A stretch of 64,000 nt of DNA. Origin: UBA2589 sp038120095. GTDB taxonomy: Bacteria; Gemmatimonadota; Gemmatimonadetes; Longimicrobiales; Gaopeijiaceae. Below are positions 54,726-62,835 of this stretch, in pieces; positions within the stretch are counted from its first letter, which is position 1; each line of letters starts with the position of its first letter. The DNA is taken from contig JAYOKZ010000004.1 of assembly GCA_038120095.1 (NCBI GenBank), positions 1 through 64,000 on the forward strand. Direction: 5' to 3'. A program made the translations under genes and the position numbers. The notes below the pieces were generated by a model, which had not been told where the DNA came from, searched no databases, and saw only the letters and a program-made list of their open reading frames with translations.

Positions 54726-56279
54726 CTACTCCCACTCGATCGTCGCAGGCGGCTTGGAACTCACATCGTAGGTGACCCGGTTCACGCCCTTCACTTCATT
54801 GATGATGCGGGTGGAGATACGGCCAAGGACATCGTGGGGGAACGGGAACCAGTCTGCAGTCATCCCGTCCCGTGATGTGACGGCACGTAAGGCCAGTACA
54901 TTCTCGTATGTCCTCGCGTCGCCCATGACCCCGACCGACTGTACCGGGAGGAGAACGGCAAATGCCTGCCATATCGAGTCATAGAGGTCGGCAGCGCGAA
55001 TCTCCTGCAGGTAGATGGCATCGGCCTCGCGCAGCGTGTCCAGGCGTTCGCGGGTGATGTCACCGAGGACGCGGATCGCGAGACCCGGCCCCGGGAAGGG
55101 ATGCCGACCCACGAATTCATGGGGGAGGCCCAATTCCCGGCCCACAGCCCGGACTTCGTCCTTGAAGAGTTCGCGAAGAGGCTCGACCAGATCAAACGGA
55201 ACGTCCTCGGGCAAGCCGCCGACGTTGTGGTGCGACTTGATCGTGACCGACGGCCCGCCGGCCGAGACGGATTCGATCACATCGGGATAGAGAGTGCCCT
55301 GGACGAGAAATGCCGCCCCCGTACCCTCGCGCCTCGCCGTCTCGTCGAAGACCTCAATGAACCTTTTGCCGATCGCCTTTCGCTTGGCCTCCGGATCGGT
55401 GACCCCCTCGAGATCTCCGAGAAACAGGTCCGATGCGTCCTCAACGACCAGGTTCATGTCGTAATGAGCCCGGAACATCGTCTCGACCTGCTCCCTCTCT
55501 CCCTTACGGAGCAACCCGTGGTCGACGAAAATGCACGTCAGGCGATCCCCGATCGCCCGGTGAACGAGGAGCGCAGCTACAGAAGAATCCACGCCCCCGG
55601 ACAGCCCGCATACCGCCGTGCCCTCTCCGATCTGTTCCCGGATCTTCGCGATCGTGTCCTCGACGAAGGCGCCGGGCGTCCATGTCGGAGAAACCCCGGC
55701 TACCTCGAATAGAAAGTTGGAGATGATCTCGTCTCCCCGGGCCGTATGGGCCACCTCCGGATGGAACTGTACGCCCCAGATGCTCCTGCCATCGATCGCT
55801 CGAAAGGCGGCGGTCGGCAGTGACTCGGTCGACGCAATCCGTTCGTACCCTTCGGGCGGTTCGTCCACGTGGTCCCCGTGCGAGCACCACACCGTCGTCT
55901 CGACCCCGGCGTTGAACCCTGCGAACAATCCACCGGATCCCGTCACGGTCAGGTCGGCGCGTCCGTATTCCCTGTGACCGTGCAACACCTCCGCTCCCTC
56001 CATCTGAGCGATGAGCTGCATCCCGTAGCAGATGCCCAGGATCGGCACACCCGACTCCAGCAGCTCCGGATCGGTCCTCGGAACATTCTCGTCGTATACC
56101 GAGTTGGGACCCCCTGAAAGAATGACGGCGGCGGGATCCCAATCCCGAATCCATTGAAGCGATCTCGTCGGCGGGTGGATCTCGCAGTAGACGCTCTCTT
56201 CCCGGATCCTCCGGGCGATGAGCTGGGTGAACTGTGAGCCAAAATCCAGAATCAGAACGCGGTCATGCTCGTGACTCAT
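54726..56279 (-). CDS. guaA: GMP synthase (glutamine-hydrolysing)
   Basis: A 517-aa enzyme converting XMP to GMP. It has an N-terminal class I glutamine amidotransferase domain with nucleophile Cys84 in 'GICYGMQLI' and His/Glu in 'GVQFHPEVAHT' (about 168-178), an ATP-pyrophosphatase loop 'GLSGGVDSS' (about 224-232), and a C-terminal dimerisation domain. Standard length. It overlaps lysA by ATGA and is the last gene of the rodA-to-guaA run. Its 3' end is 18 bases from ridA, convergent. Confidence 0.97.
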   Translation of the reverse strand: MSHEHDRVLILDFGSQFTQLIARRIREESVYCEIHPPTRSLQWIRDWDPAAVILSGGPNSVYDENVPRTDPELLESGVPILGICYGMQLIAQMEGAEVLHGHREYGRADLTVTGSGGLFAGFNAGVETTVWCSHGDHVDEPPEGYERIASTESLPTAAFRAIDGRSIWGVQFHPEVAHTARGDEIISNFLFEVAGVSPTWTPGAFVEDTIAKIREQIGEGTAVCGLSGGVDSSVAALLVHRAIGDRLTCIFVDHGLLRKGEREQVETMFRAHYDMNLVVEDASDLFLGDLEGVTDPEAKRKAIGKRFIEVFDETARREGTGAAFLVQGTLYPDVIESVSAGGPSVTIKSHHNVGGLPEDVPFDLVEPLRELFKDEVRAVGRELGLPHEFVGRHPFPGPGLAIRVLGDITRERLDTLREADAIYLQEIRAADLYDSIWQAFAVLLPVQSVGVMGDARTYENVLALRAVTSRDGMTADWFPFPHDVLGRISTRIINEVKGVNRVTYDVSSKPPATIEWE

Positions 56280-57538
56280 GCTTCCCCTCGGATGAGGTCC
56301 TCGTAGGTCTCTCTGCGCCGAACCAGCTGCACCTCGCTGCCGTCGACCAGTACCTCGGCCGGACGCCGACGGCCGTTGTAGTTCGAAGCCATGGAAAAGC
56401 CGTAGGCACCGGACGTCCGGACGGCGAGAAGTTCGCCCTCGGACGGCTGCGGCAGGGGCCGATCCAGAGCGAGAAAATCCCCGGTTTCGCAGATCGGACC
56501 CACCACGTCGACGGTCGTCAGCTCACGACCGGCGATCACCCCGGCGGGTTCGATCTCATGATACCCACCGTAGTGACTCGGTCGGATCAATTCGCTCATA
56601 CCCCCGTCGACGATCACGAACGTCTTGGGACCCCCAGCCTTCACGTACTGGACCCGCGTGAGCAGGGCTCCTGCCTCGCCTACCACAGCTCGACCCGGCT
56701 CGAGCACCAGTTCGAGGCCCGATTCGACGACGCGAGGCACGATCCTGTCGGCGAGCGCATGAAGGTCCAGCTCAGCCTCCGGCCCGTAGCTGATCCCGAA
56801 ACCACCTCCGATATCCAGATATTGAAGCGGAATACCCTCCGACCGCAGCTCGGTGGCGACGCCCAGCACACGATCCAGCGCCTTCACATATGGTTCGACG
56901 TCCACAATCTGTGATCCGATGTGCACGTCGATTGCCACCGGATCCAGGCTGTCGCGACCCACTGCCCAGCGATAAAGAGCGCGTGTCTCGTCCCAGGGCA
57001 CGCCGAACTTCGTCTCCGAGTGACCCGTGGCGGTGTACTCGTGCGGCGTCGTCGCCAGCACGTTGGGGTTCACCCGTATACCGAAACGCGCCGTCACACC
57101 CTTCGCCGAGGCCACCCTGTCGATTCGCTCGAGTTCGGAACGGCTCTCCACGTTGAAGAAGAGAATCCTCTGCTCCAGCGCAAAGGCGATCTCTTCCTCG
57201 GACTTACCCACCCCGGCAAACACGATCTTCGAGCCATCGATCCCGGCCGACACCGCCCGATACAGTTCTCCCCCGCTGGTCACATCCGCACCGCACCCGA
57301 GAGCCCGCAACTCTCGAAGCAACATGAGGTTGCCATTTGCCTTGACTGAGTAGGCAAGCAAGGGATCCGCGCCGCGGAATGACGCTCGAAACGCCTCTAC
57401 GCGACTGCGGATCCACTCGAGATCGTAGACATAAAGCGGCGTTCCAAACTCCGCCGCGAGGTCCTCCAGGGGTACCGCACCACAGACGAGGTGGCCGTCC
57501 ACACGCGGAAACGGACGGCTCAGTACGCTCGGGCCCAA
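56276..57538 (-). CDS. lysA: Diaminopimelate decarboxylase
   Basis: About 420 aa; converts meso-DAP to lysine. Fold-type III PLP enzyme: the PLP lysine is in 'YSVKANGN', with 'HIGSQI', 'LDIGGGFGISYG', 'ICETGDF' and the C-terminal 'SGAYGFSMASNYNGR'. The start is unclear. TTG 57538 follows GGAGGT closely (core GGAG at 5 bases). A CTG at 57523 would overlap the proS stop as CTGA and match the usual 'SRPFPRVDG' beginning; GTG 57502 is a third option. The gene lies inside the rodA-to-guaA run and matches the DapL-like aminotransferase pathway seen at 34655. Confidence 0.95.
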   Translation of the reverse strand: MGPSVLSRPFPRVDGHLVCGAVPLEDLAAEFGTPLYVYDLEWIRSRVEAFRASFRGADPLLAYSVKANGNLMLLRELRALGCGADVTSGGELYRAVSAGIDGSKIVFAGVGKSEEEIAFALEQRILFFNVESRSELERIDRVASAKGVTARFGIRVNPNVLATTPHEYTATGHSETKFGVPWDETRALYRWAVGRDSLDPVAIDVHIGSQIVDVEPYVKALDRVLGVATELRSEGIPLQYLDIGGGFGISYGPEAELDLHALADRIVPRVVESGLELVLEPGRAVVGEAGALLTRVQYVKAGGPKTFVIVDGGMSELIRPSHYGGYHEIEPAGVIAGRELTTVDVVGPICETGDFLALDRPLPQPSEGELLAVRTSGAYGFSMASNYNGRRRPAEVLVDGSEVQLVRRRETYEDLIRGEA

Positions 57539-58980
57539 GCCACCTCCGTAATCGAGGCTCCAGAACCGGACACACACCCGGTCGGGGTGGTCGCGGACCG
57601 GAACTCCTCCCCGGGAAGGCAGCGAATCGTCGCCTTGGTTCGCTCCTTCACGACGTCTTCCACGGCCGGATCCCCATTCCACCCCGTGAACACGAACCCG
57701 GCCCCGGAGTCGAGGGCATCCTGCAGGTCACCGAGGCTGTTCACACCGCGAACGGTGTTCTCTTCTCGTCGTGCCCGAGCTGCTTCTCGCAGCTCGACCT
57801 GGAAGGCCTCCAGAAGATCCGGCATCTCGGCAACGGCCTGTCCCTCCGGCACGAAGGACTTCCGCTTCGCGCCCTCCGGCACGACCCGGCGAGCGAGGGC
57901 GACGGACCCGTTCTCCAGATCCTTGGGGCCGATCTCGAGGCGGAACGGAACACCCTTTCTCTCCCATTCGTAGTACTTGGCCCCCGGGGAGAGGTTGTCC
58001 CGTGCGTCGATCTTCACCCGCACTCCGGCCGCCTTGAGGCTACCCGCGACCTCGTTGACCTTCTCGAGCACGGCACTTGGATCGTCCCCCTTGAGGATGG
58101 GGACGATCACGACTTGAACCGGCGCCAGGCGGGGAGGGACGATCAAACCGCTGTCATCTCCGTGCGTCATGACGAGTCCGCCGATGAGCCGAGTTGAGAC
58201 CCCCCACGAGGTGTTCCATGCGAACTCCTCCTGTCCCTCCTCGGACTGGAACTTGAGGTCGAACTGACGCGCGAAGTTCTGGCCCAGAAAGTGAGACGTG
58301 CCTGCCTGCAGGGCCTTGTTGTCCTGCATCAGCGCCTCACACGAGTAGCTGCGGACTGCTCCGGCGAATTTCTCCGAATCAGACTTGAGGCCGGTGATCG
58401 GAGGCATGCCGATCCAGTCGTCCATGAACGTCCTGTAGACGTCGAGGATCATGAGCGTTTCCTCTTCTGCCTCCTCCGCTGTCGCATGCGCCGTATGGCC
58501 CTCCTGCCACAGGAACTCCGCGGTTCGGAGGAAGAGTCGCGTGCGCATCTCCCAGCGCATCACGTTCGCCCACTGATTCATCAGAATCGGCAGGTCCCGG
58601 TAGCTCTGGACCCACTTGGCGTACATCGAGTAGATGATCGTCTCGGACGTCGGCCGGATCACATACGGTTCCTCCAGTTCCTTGCCACCCGCCTGGGTCA
58701 CGACGGCCAACTCCGGAGCGAACCCCTCGACATGCTCCTTCTCCTTCTCAATGAAGGACATGGGGATGAGAAGGGGGAAATACGCATTCTCATGACCCGT
58801 CGCCTTGAACATGTCATCGAGAGCGCGCTGCATGTTCTCCCAGATACCGTAGCCCCACGGCCGGATCACCATGCTGCCTCGCACGGGCGAATAGTCCGCG
58901 AGTTCCGCCCGCTGCACGACTTCGTTGTACCACGTGGCGAAATCTTCACCGCGCGGGGTCAGTTTCTTTTCGTCAGCCAT
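57520..58980 (-). CDS. proS: Prolyl-tRNA synthetase (archaeal/eukaryote-like type)
   Basis: A 486-aa class II synthetase without the INS editing insert of the E. coli-type enzyme. I chose ATG 58980, which overlaps the preceding gene by 8 bases. It has 'RPTSETIIYSMYAKW' (motif 2 region), 'MRWEMRTRLFLRTAEFLWQEGHTAHA' (about 153-178) and 'TRLIGGLVMTHGDD' (motif 3). The C-terminal extension with 'IRCLPGEE' and 'TGCVSG' and the final Tyr ('AWARAY') match the zinc-like domain and C-terminal tyrosine of archaeal/eukaryotic ProRS. Coupled to the 118-aa gene and lysA. Confidence 0.96.
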   Translation of the reverse strand: MADEKKLTPRGEDFATWYNEVVQRAELADYSPVRGSMVIRPWGYGIWENMQRALDDMFKATGHENAYFPLLIPMSFIEKEKEHVEGFAPELAVVTQAGGKELEEPYVIRPTSETIIYSMYAKWVQSYRDLPILMNQWANVMRWEMRTRLFLRTAEFLWQEGHTAHATAEEAEEETLMILDVYRTFMDDWIGMPPITGLKSDSEKFAGAVRSYSCEALMQDNKALQAGTSHFLGQNFARQFDLKFQSEEGQEEFAWNTSWGVSTRLIGGLVMTHGDDSGLIVPPRLAPVQVVIVPILKGDDPSAVLEKVNEVAGSLKAAGVRVKIDARDNLSPGAKYYEWERKGVPFRLEIGPKDLENGSVALARRVVPEGAKRKSFVPEGQAVAEMPDLLEAFQVELREAARARREENTVRGVNSLGDLQDALDSGAGFVFTGWNGDPAVEDVVKERTKATIRCLPGEEFRSATTPTGCVSGSGASITEVAWARAY

Positions 58981-59329
58981 CGTCGGACATCCGGTTGTTC
59001 GGTTGCGCGGGAACGGCCCGCTCATCGGTTCGGATCATGATGATCGCGGCGCCACCCGGGATCACGAAGAGGAGCATCGAGGCCACGATCCAAGTCGGGC
59101 GAAAACTCCAACCTGCAACGGCGGCCATGACCCATGCCACAGCAGCTCCGGCCACCATCGCCATCAGGGCACCCGCTCCCCACACCACCCACTCGAGGAG
59201 GTCAAGACGCCGAATGGCGCGCTGAGTCACCTCGCGGGCCCGAGCCGCAGCTTCCCGATCCGCGCGACTCAACGCGTCACTCGAAGTCACTCGCTGCCCT
59301 GAACGGGCCCGGGCCCTGCGTCGGCTCAA
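58973..59329 (-). CDS. Small two-pass membrane protein, unknown
   Basis: A 118-aa protein starting at TTG 59329, overlapping the hisS stop as TTGA. An Arg-rich cytoplasmic N-terminus (about 1-43) precedes two hydrophobic segments (about residues 48-71 and 80-98), then a short polar tail. No family is recognised. It is translated between hisS and proS with overlaps at both ends, so it is likely real and produced at similar levels to them. Confidence 0.75.
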   Translation of the reverse strand: MSRRRARARSGQRVTSSDALSRADREAAARAREVTQRAIRRLDLLEWVVWGAGALMAMVAGAAVAWVMAAVAGWSFRPTWIVASMLLFVIPGGAAIIMIRTDERAVPAQPNNRMSDDG

Positions 59330-60609
59330 CGAAGGTCGCCGATGGGGGTCTCATGCTGTTCGCCGGACGCCATATCACGCACGACGACCACTCCCCGTGC
59401 CACCTCATCGGGCCCAATCAGAACGACGGTTCTGGCCCCTTCGCGGGACGCAGCCTTCATCTGCTTCCCGACGGCCTGAGACCGCAACCCGTACGCCACC
59501 GAGTGTCCCCAGTCCCGCAACTGGTGAGCGAGGCTGAGCATCTCGGCTTGCTCGGATGGCGTCACGGCGATCAGGAAGTAGTCCACCCCTCGTTCGTATG
59601 TCGGGATGAGCCCACGGTCCGCCAGCAATTCTCCGAGGACGACATCGCCCATTCCGAATCCCACCGCGGGGAGGGGATCCCCTCCCACCCGCTCGAGCAG
59701 CTGATCGTAGCGTCCACCTCCACAAATGGCCCGTAACTCGCCCTTGCGATCGAACAGTTCGAACACGATGCCCGTGTAATAGGCCAGCCCCCTCACGATC
59801 CGCAGGTCCAGCTGTACGAAGGCCCCCAGGCCCATCGCATCCAGGATTCCCATGTGGTCACGAAGGGGCTCCAACTCCCGCATCACGTCTTCATGATCCG
59901 CGAACGGTTCAACCACCTGCTCGAGCTTCGACGCACCCAGAGTCTCTCGAAGTACGCGAACCTGATCGGCAGTCAGTCCGACGTCGTCGATGAACCGCCG
60001 GTCCACCGTCTCCTTGGGCAGTCGTTCCATCTTGTCGATGACGGCATAGGCCGCGGGTAGGTGCGACTCGTCCACGCCGATCGCCCGCAGCAACGCCGTA
60101 AGCAGCCGTCGGTCAGAAACTCGAGCTGCGAAGTCCTCGGATGTGAGGCCGAGCTCACGCAGACCGTCGATGGCGACCGCCAGGACCTCCGCGTCCGCTG
60201 GAACACCCGCTTCTCCCACGACATCGACATTCCACTGGAAGTGCTCGCGGAGTCGCCCCCGCTGGGCACGCTCGTATCGAAAGAGCTGGGGCATGGAGGA
60301 CCATCGAATCGGCTTGCTCAGGCCACGACTCCTCTCGGCGAGCATCCGGGCCAGAGAGGGCGTCATCTCCGGCCTGAGCGCGACAGGTCGACCACCCTTG
60401 TCCTCGAAGCTGTACAGCTGACCGACGATCTCTTCTCCGCTCTTCTCGACGTACAGGTTCAGCGACTCCAGGGGCGGAGCGTCATACTCCTCAAATCCGT
60501 ACCTGCGAGCGACACGACGCCACGCGCTCTGAATGTGCAGGCGCCGAGCAAACTCTTCGGGCGGAAAATCCCGGAAACCGGGAAGCTTGGCGAATTCCTG
60601 AGCGGCCAC
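59326..60609 (-). CDS. hisS: Histidyl-tRNA synthetase
   Basis: A 427-aa class II synthetase starting at GTG 60609. Motif 2 'LRPEMTPSLARML' is followed by 'RYERAQRGRLREHFQWNVDVVG', motif 3 'GGGRYDQLLERVGGDPLPAVGFGMG', and a histidine-binding region 'GLAYYTGIVFELFD'. The C-terminal anticodon-binding domain ('YFLIAVTPSEQAEMLSLAHQLRDWG', about 338-362) is present. Length is normal. It follows folC by 37 bases and is coupled to the 118-aa membrane-protein gene by TTGA. Confidence 0.97.
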   Translation of the reverse strand: MAAQEFAKLPGFRDFPPEEFARRLHIQSAWRRVARRYGFEEYDAPPLESLNLYVEKSGEEIVGQLYSFEDKGGRPVALRPEMTPSLARMLAERSRGLSKPIRWSSMPQLFRYERAQRGRLREHFQWNVDVVGEAGVPADAEVLAVAIDGLRELGLTSEDFAARVSDRRLLTALLRAIGVDESHLPAAYAVIDKMERLPKETVDRRFIDDVGLTADQVRVLRETLGASKLEQVVEPFADHEDVMRELEPLRDHMGILDAMGLGAFVQLDLRIVRGLAYYTGIVFELFDRKGELRAICGGGRYDQLLERVGGDPLPAVGFGMGDVVLGELLADRGLIPTYERGVDYFLIAVTPSEQAEMLSLAHQLRDWGHSVAYGLRSQAVGKQMKAASREGARTVVLIGPDEVARGVVVVRDMASGEQHETPIGDLR

Positions 60610-60646
60610 GAGCAGTTGAACTTCGGGGATGAGACGGGAGGTACCG

Positions 60647-61972
60647 TCAGCTCGGCAATCTACCCGGACCCGCGAGAGGATCCAGTCCCAGCAAGGACAT
60701 TGCAGGGCCTACGGAATGCGCAGAACCCGTGACGACCACGGTTCCGGTACCCGCACGACGGCGTGCGCGCTCGAAGGCATCTCGAAAGTCGGGAACCACC
60801 CGCACGCGCGTGATGGAGTCCACCAGATCAGCCGCAGCAACCGGATCCCACTGCCGCTCGAGCGGCGCCGTCGGGGGGCACGTCAAATATGCGGCGTCGG
60901 TGCGGGACATGAGGGGTGGCAGCATGGATCTCCAGTCCTTGTCACCGAGGACACCGACGATCGCGACGAGAGGGCGCGGAAGTTCAAGGCGATCGATCGT
61001 GTCGACCAGGGACGCGACACCGGCCGTATTGTGCGCCACGTCGAAAAGGAAGGTCGTCCCGTCGATCACACGGATTTCATCACGGCCCGGGTGCACCACC
61101 GACGCCACTCCCTCAAGAACGTCCTCACGCGACGGGCGCTGTTCGTCGCTCAGCTGTTCCAGCATGGCGACCGCGAGTGCCGAGTTGACCGCCTGATGTC
61201 TTCCGACCAGAGGCGTCACCAGAGGCATGCGCCCCCAGACCGGAGACACCACGGTCACGTGCGTCGCCTCACGCATCACCGATACATCCGTGATGGCCTC
61301 TTCGCCCACGTGCACGAGAGGAGCACCCACCTCACGGGCTCGGGCACGAAGCAAAGCCAAAATCCCTGGAGCGGACTCCGCGGTCACCAGAGGAACACCT
61401 CTCTTGATGATCCCGGCCTTCTCTCGCGCGATCGCTTCGACGGTGTCACCGAGGTAGTCAGCGTGGTCCATCGCGACATTGGTGATCGCGGTCACCTGCG
61501 GAGTGACGACATTGGTGGAGTCGAGCCGTCCGCCCAGGCCAACCTCCAGGACCCCCACGTCCACCCCCTCCCTCGCAAACGCGAACATGGCAAGAACCGT
61601 CACCGCCTCGAAGAACGACAGCCCATGGTCGGCGATCGCGGCGGCTGCCTCGTCAGCGTAGGTAAGAAGGCACGATTCGTCGATGGCCTCACCGTCCACG
61701 AGCATTCGCTCACGAATGGAGCACAGGTGCGGAGAAGTGTAGACGCCGGTCCGCCGGCCACTTCGCTGCATCACCGCCCCCACTGTCGACGTCACGGAAC
61801 CCTTTCCGTTCGTCCCGCCAACGTGAAGTGTGGGATAAGCCCGATGAGGGTCCCCCAACGCCGACAACGCACGCTCGGTCCGCTCCAGACCCCACTGAAC
61901 CCCGGTTGCGAGGACAGGAAACAACTGCCCCGCCAGAGGGTCGGCAAACAATGGGTCGGTCAGTCGCTCCAT
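60647..61972 (-). CDS. folC: Folylpolyglutamate synthase / dihydrofolate synthase
   Basis: A 441-aa Mur-ligase-type ATP enzyme adding glutamate to folates. The P-loop is 'HVGGTNGKGSV' (about 50-60), the Mg/ATP region is 'TNVAMDHADYLG' (with the catalytic His of the family), and 'FLFDVAHNTAGVASL' is the C-terminal ATP-loop. Length is standard. The start ATG 61972 lies inside the accD 3' end (13-base overlap), an accD-folC pairing common in bacteria. It is the third gene of the rodA run. Confidence 0.96.
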   Translation of the reverse strand: MERLTDPLFADPLAGQLFPVLATGVQWGLERTERALSALGDPHRAYPTLHVGGTNGKGSVTSTVGAVMQRSGRRTGVYTSPHLCSIRERMLVDGEAIDESCLLTYADEAAAAIADHGLSFFEAVTVLAMFAFAREGVDVGVLEVGLGGRLDSTNVVTPQVTAITNVAMDHADYLGDTVEAIAREKAGIIKRGVPLVTAESAPGILALLRARAREVGAPLVHVGEEAITDVSVMREATHVTVVSPVWGRMPLVTPLVGRHQAVNSALAVAMLEQLSDEQRPSREDVLEGVASVVHPGRDEIRVIDGTTFLFDVAHNTAGVASLVDTIDRLELPRPLVAIVGVLGDKDWRSMLPPLMSRTDAAYLTCPPTAPLERQWDPVAAADLVDSITRVRVVPDFRDAFERARRRAGTGTVVVTGSAHSVGPAMSLLGLDPLAGPGRLPS

Positions 61973-62808
61973 CCTGCGAACTGATGCCGGAGGATCGTGC
62001 CAACCACACTCTTCAACTCACGGCGGTCCACAACGCGGTCCACCATGCCGTGATCCTGGAGAAACTCTGCCCTCTGAAACCCATCGGGCAGTTCCTGTTT
62101 GATTGTCTCCTCTATGACACGCGGTCCGGCAAACCCGATGAGGGCACCGGGCTCGGCGAGGTTGACGTCTCCCAGCATGGCGTATGACGCCGTCACACCA
62201 CCGGTTGTCGGGTGCGTCAGGACGGAGATGAAGGGGAGCCCTTCGTCGTGAATCCGTGCCAGGACCGTCGATGTCTTGGCCATCTGCATGAGCGAGAAGA
62301 TACCCTCCTGCATCCTAGCTCCACCCGAAGCGCTGACGATCAGGAACGGGATCTTCCTCTTCAAGGCCAGGAGGCCGGCACGGGCGATCTTCTCTCCCAC
62401 TACGGAGCCCATCGATCCGCCGATGAAATCGAAGTCCATCACGGCCAGCGCGACCTCGATGCCATCGAGGGTTCCGGTTCCGGATACGAGGGCTTCGTTC
62501 TTCCCCTTCGCTTCGGCGGCGGCGATCCGGGCGGGATACTGCTTGAGGTCAAAAAATTCAAGCGGATCCGCGGCCCTCAGGTCTGCATCCAGCTCTTCGA
62601 AGGACTCCGGGTCGAGCAGAATACTGACGTACGCGTGTGCCCCGACCCGAAGATGATAGCCGCAGTGCAGACAGACATTCAGGTTCTGCGCAAGGCGCTC
62701 TCGATACAGGATTTCCCCGCAGCCCTGACACTTGTCGAAGACGTCGGTCGGGAGATCACGACGATCTTCGGCCTTCAGCGGCTTCTTGTCCTTACGGAAC
62801 CAGGCCAT
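61960..62808 (-). CDS. accD: Acetyl-CoA carboxylase carboxyltransferase subunit beta
   Basis: A 282-aa carboxyltransferase subunit making malonyl-CoA with AccA. The N-terminal zinc ribbon has four cysteines in 'DKCQGCGEILYRERL' and 'NVCLHCGYH'. The crotonase-like core has 'GSMGSVVGEKI', 'LIVSASGGARMQEG' and 'LTHPTTGGVTASYAMLGD'. Standard length. It is expected to form a complex with AccA, which is not in the window. It overlaps folC and lies 27 bases after rodA. Confidence 0.97.
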   Translation of the reverse strand: MAWFRKDKKPLKAEDRRDLPTDVFDKCQGCGEILYRERLAQNLNVCLHCGYHLRVGAHAYVSILLDPESFEELDADLRAADPLEFFDLKQYPARIAAAEAKGKNEALVSGTGTLDGIEVALAVMDFDFIGGSMGSVVGEKIARAGLLALKRKIPFLIVSASGGARMQEGIFSLMQMAKTSTVLARIHDEGLPFISVLTHPTTGGVTASYAMLGDVNLAEPGALIGFAGPRVIEETIKQELPDGFQRAEFLQDHGMVDRVVDRRELKSVVGTILRHQFAGWSD

Positions 62809-62835
62809 GGGCCCCCGTCGCTTGAAACGCGTGGA

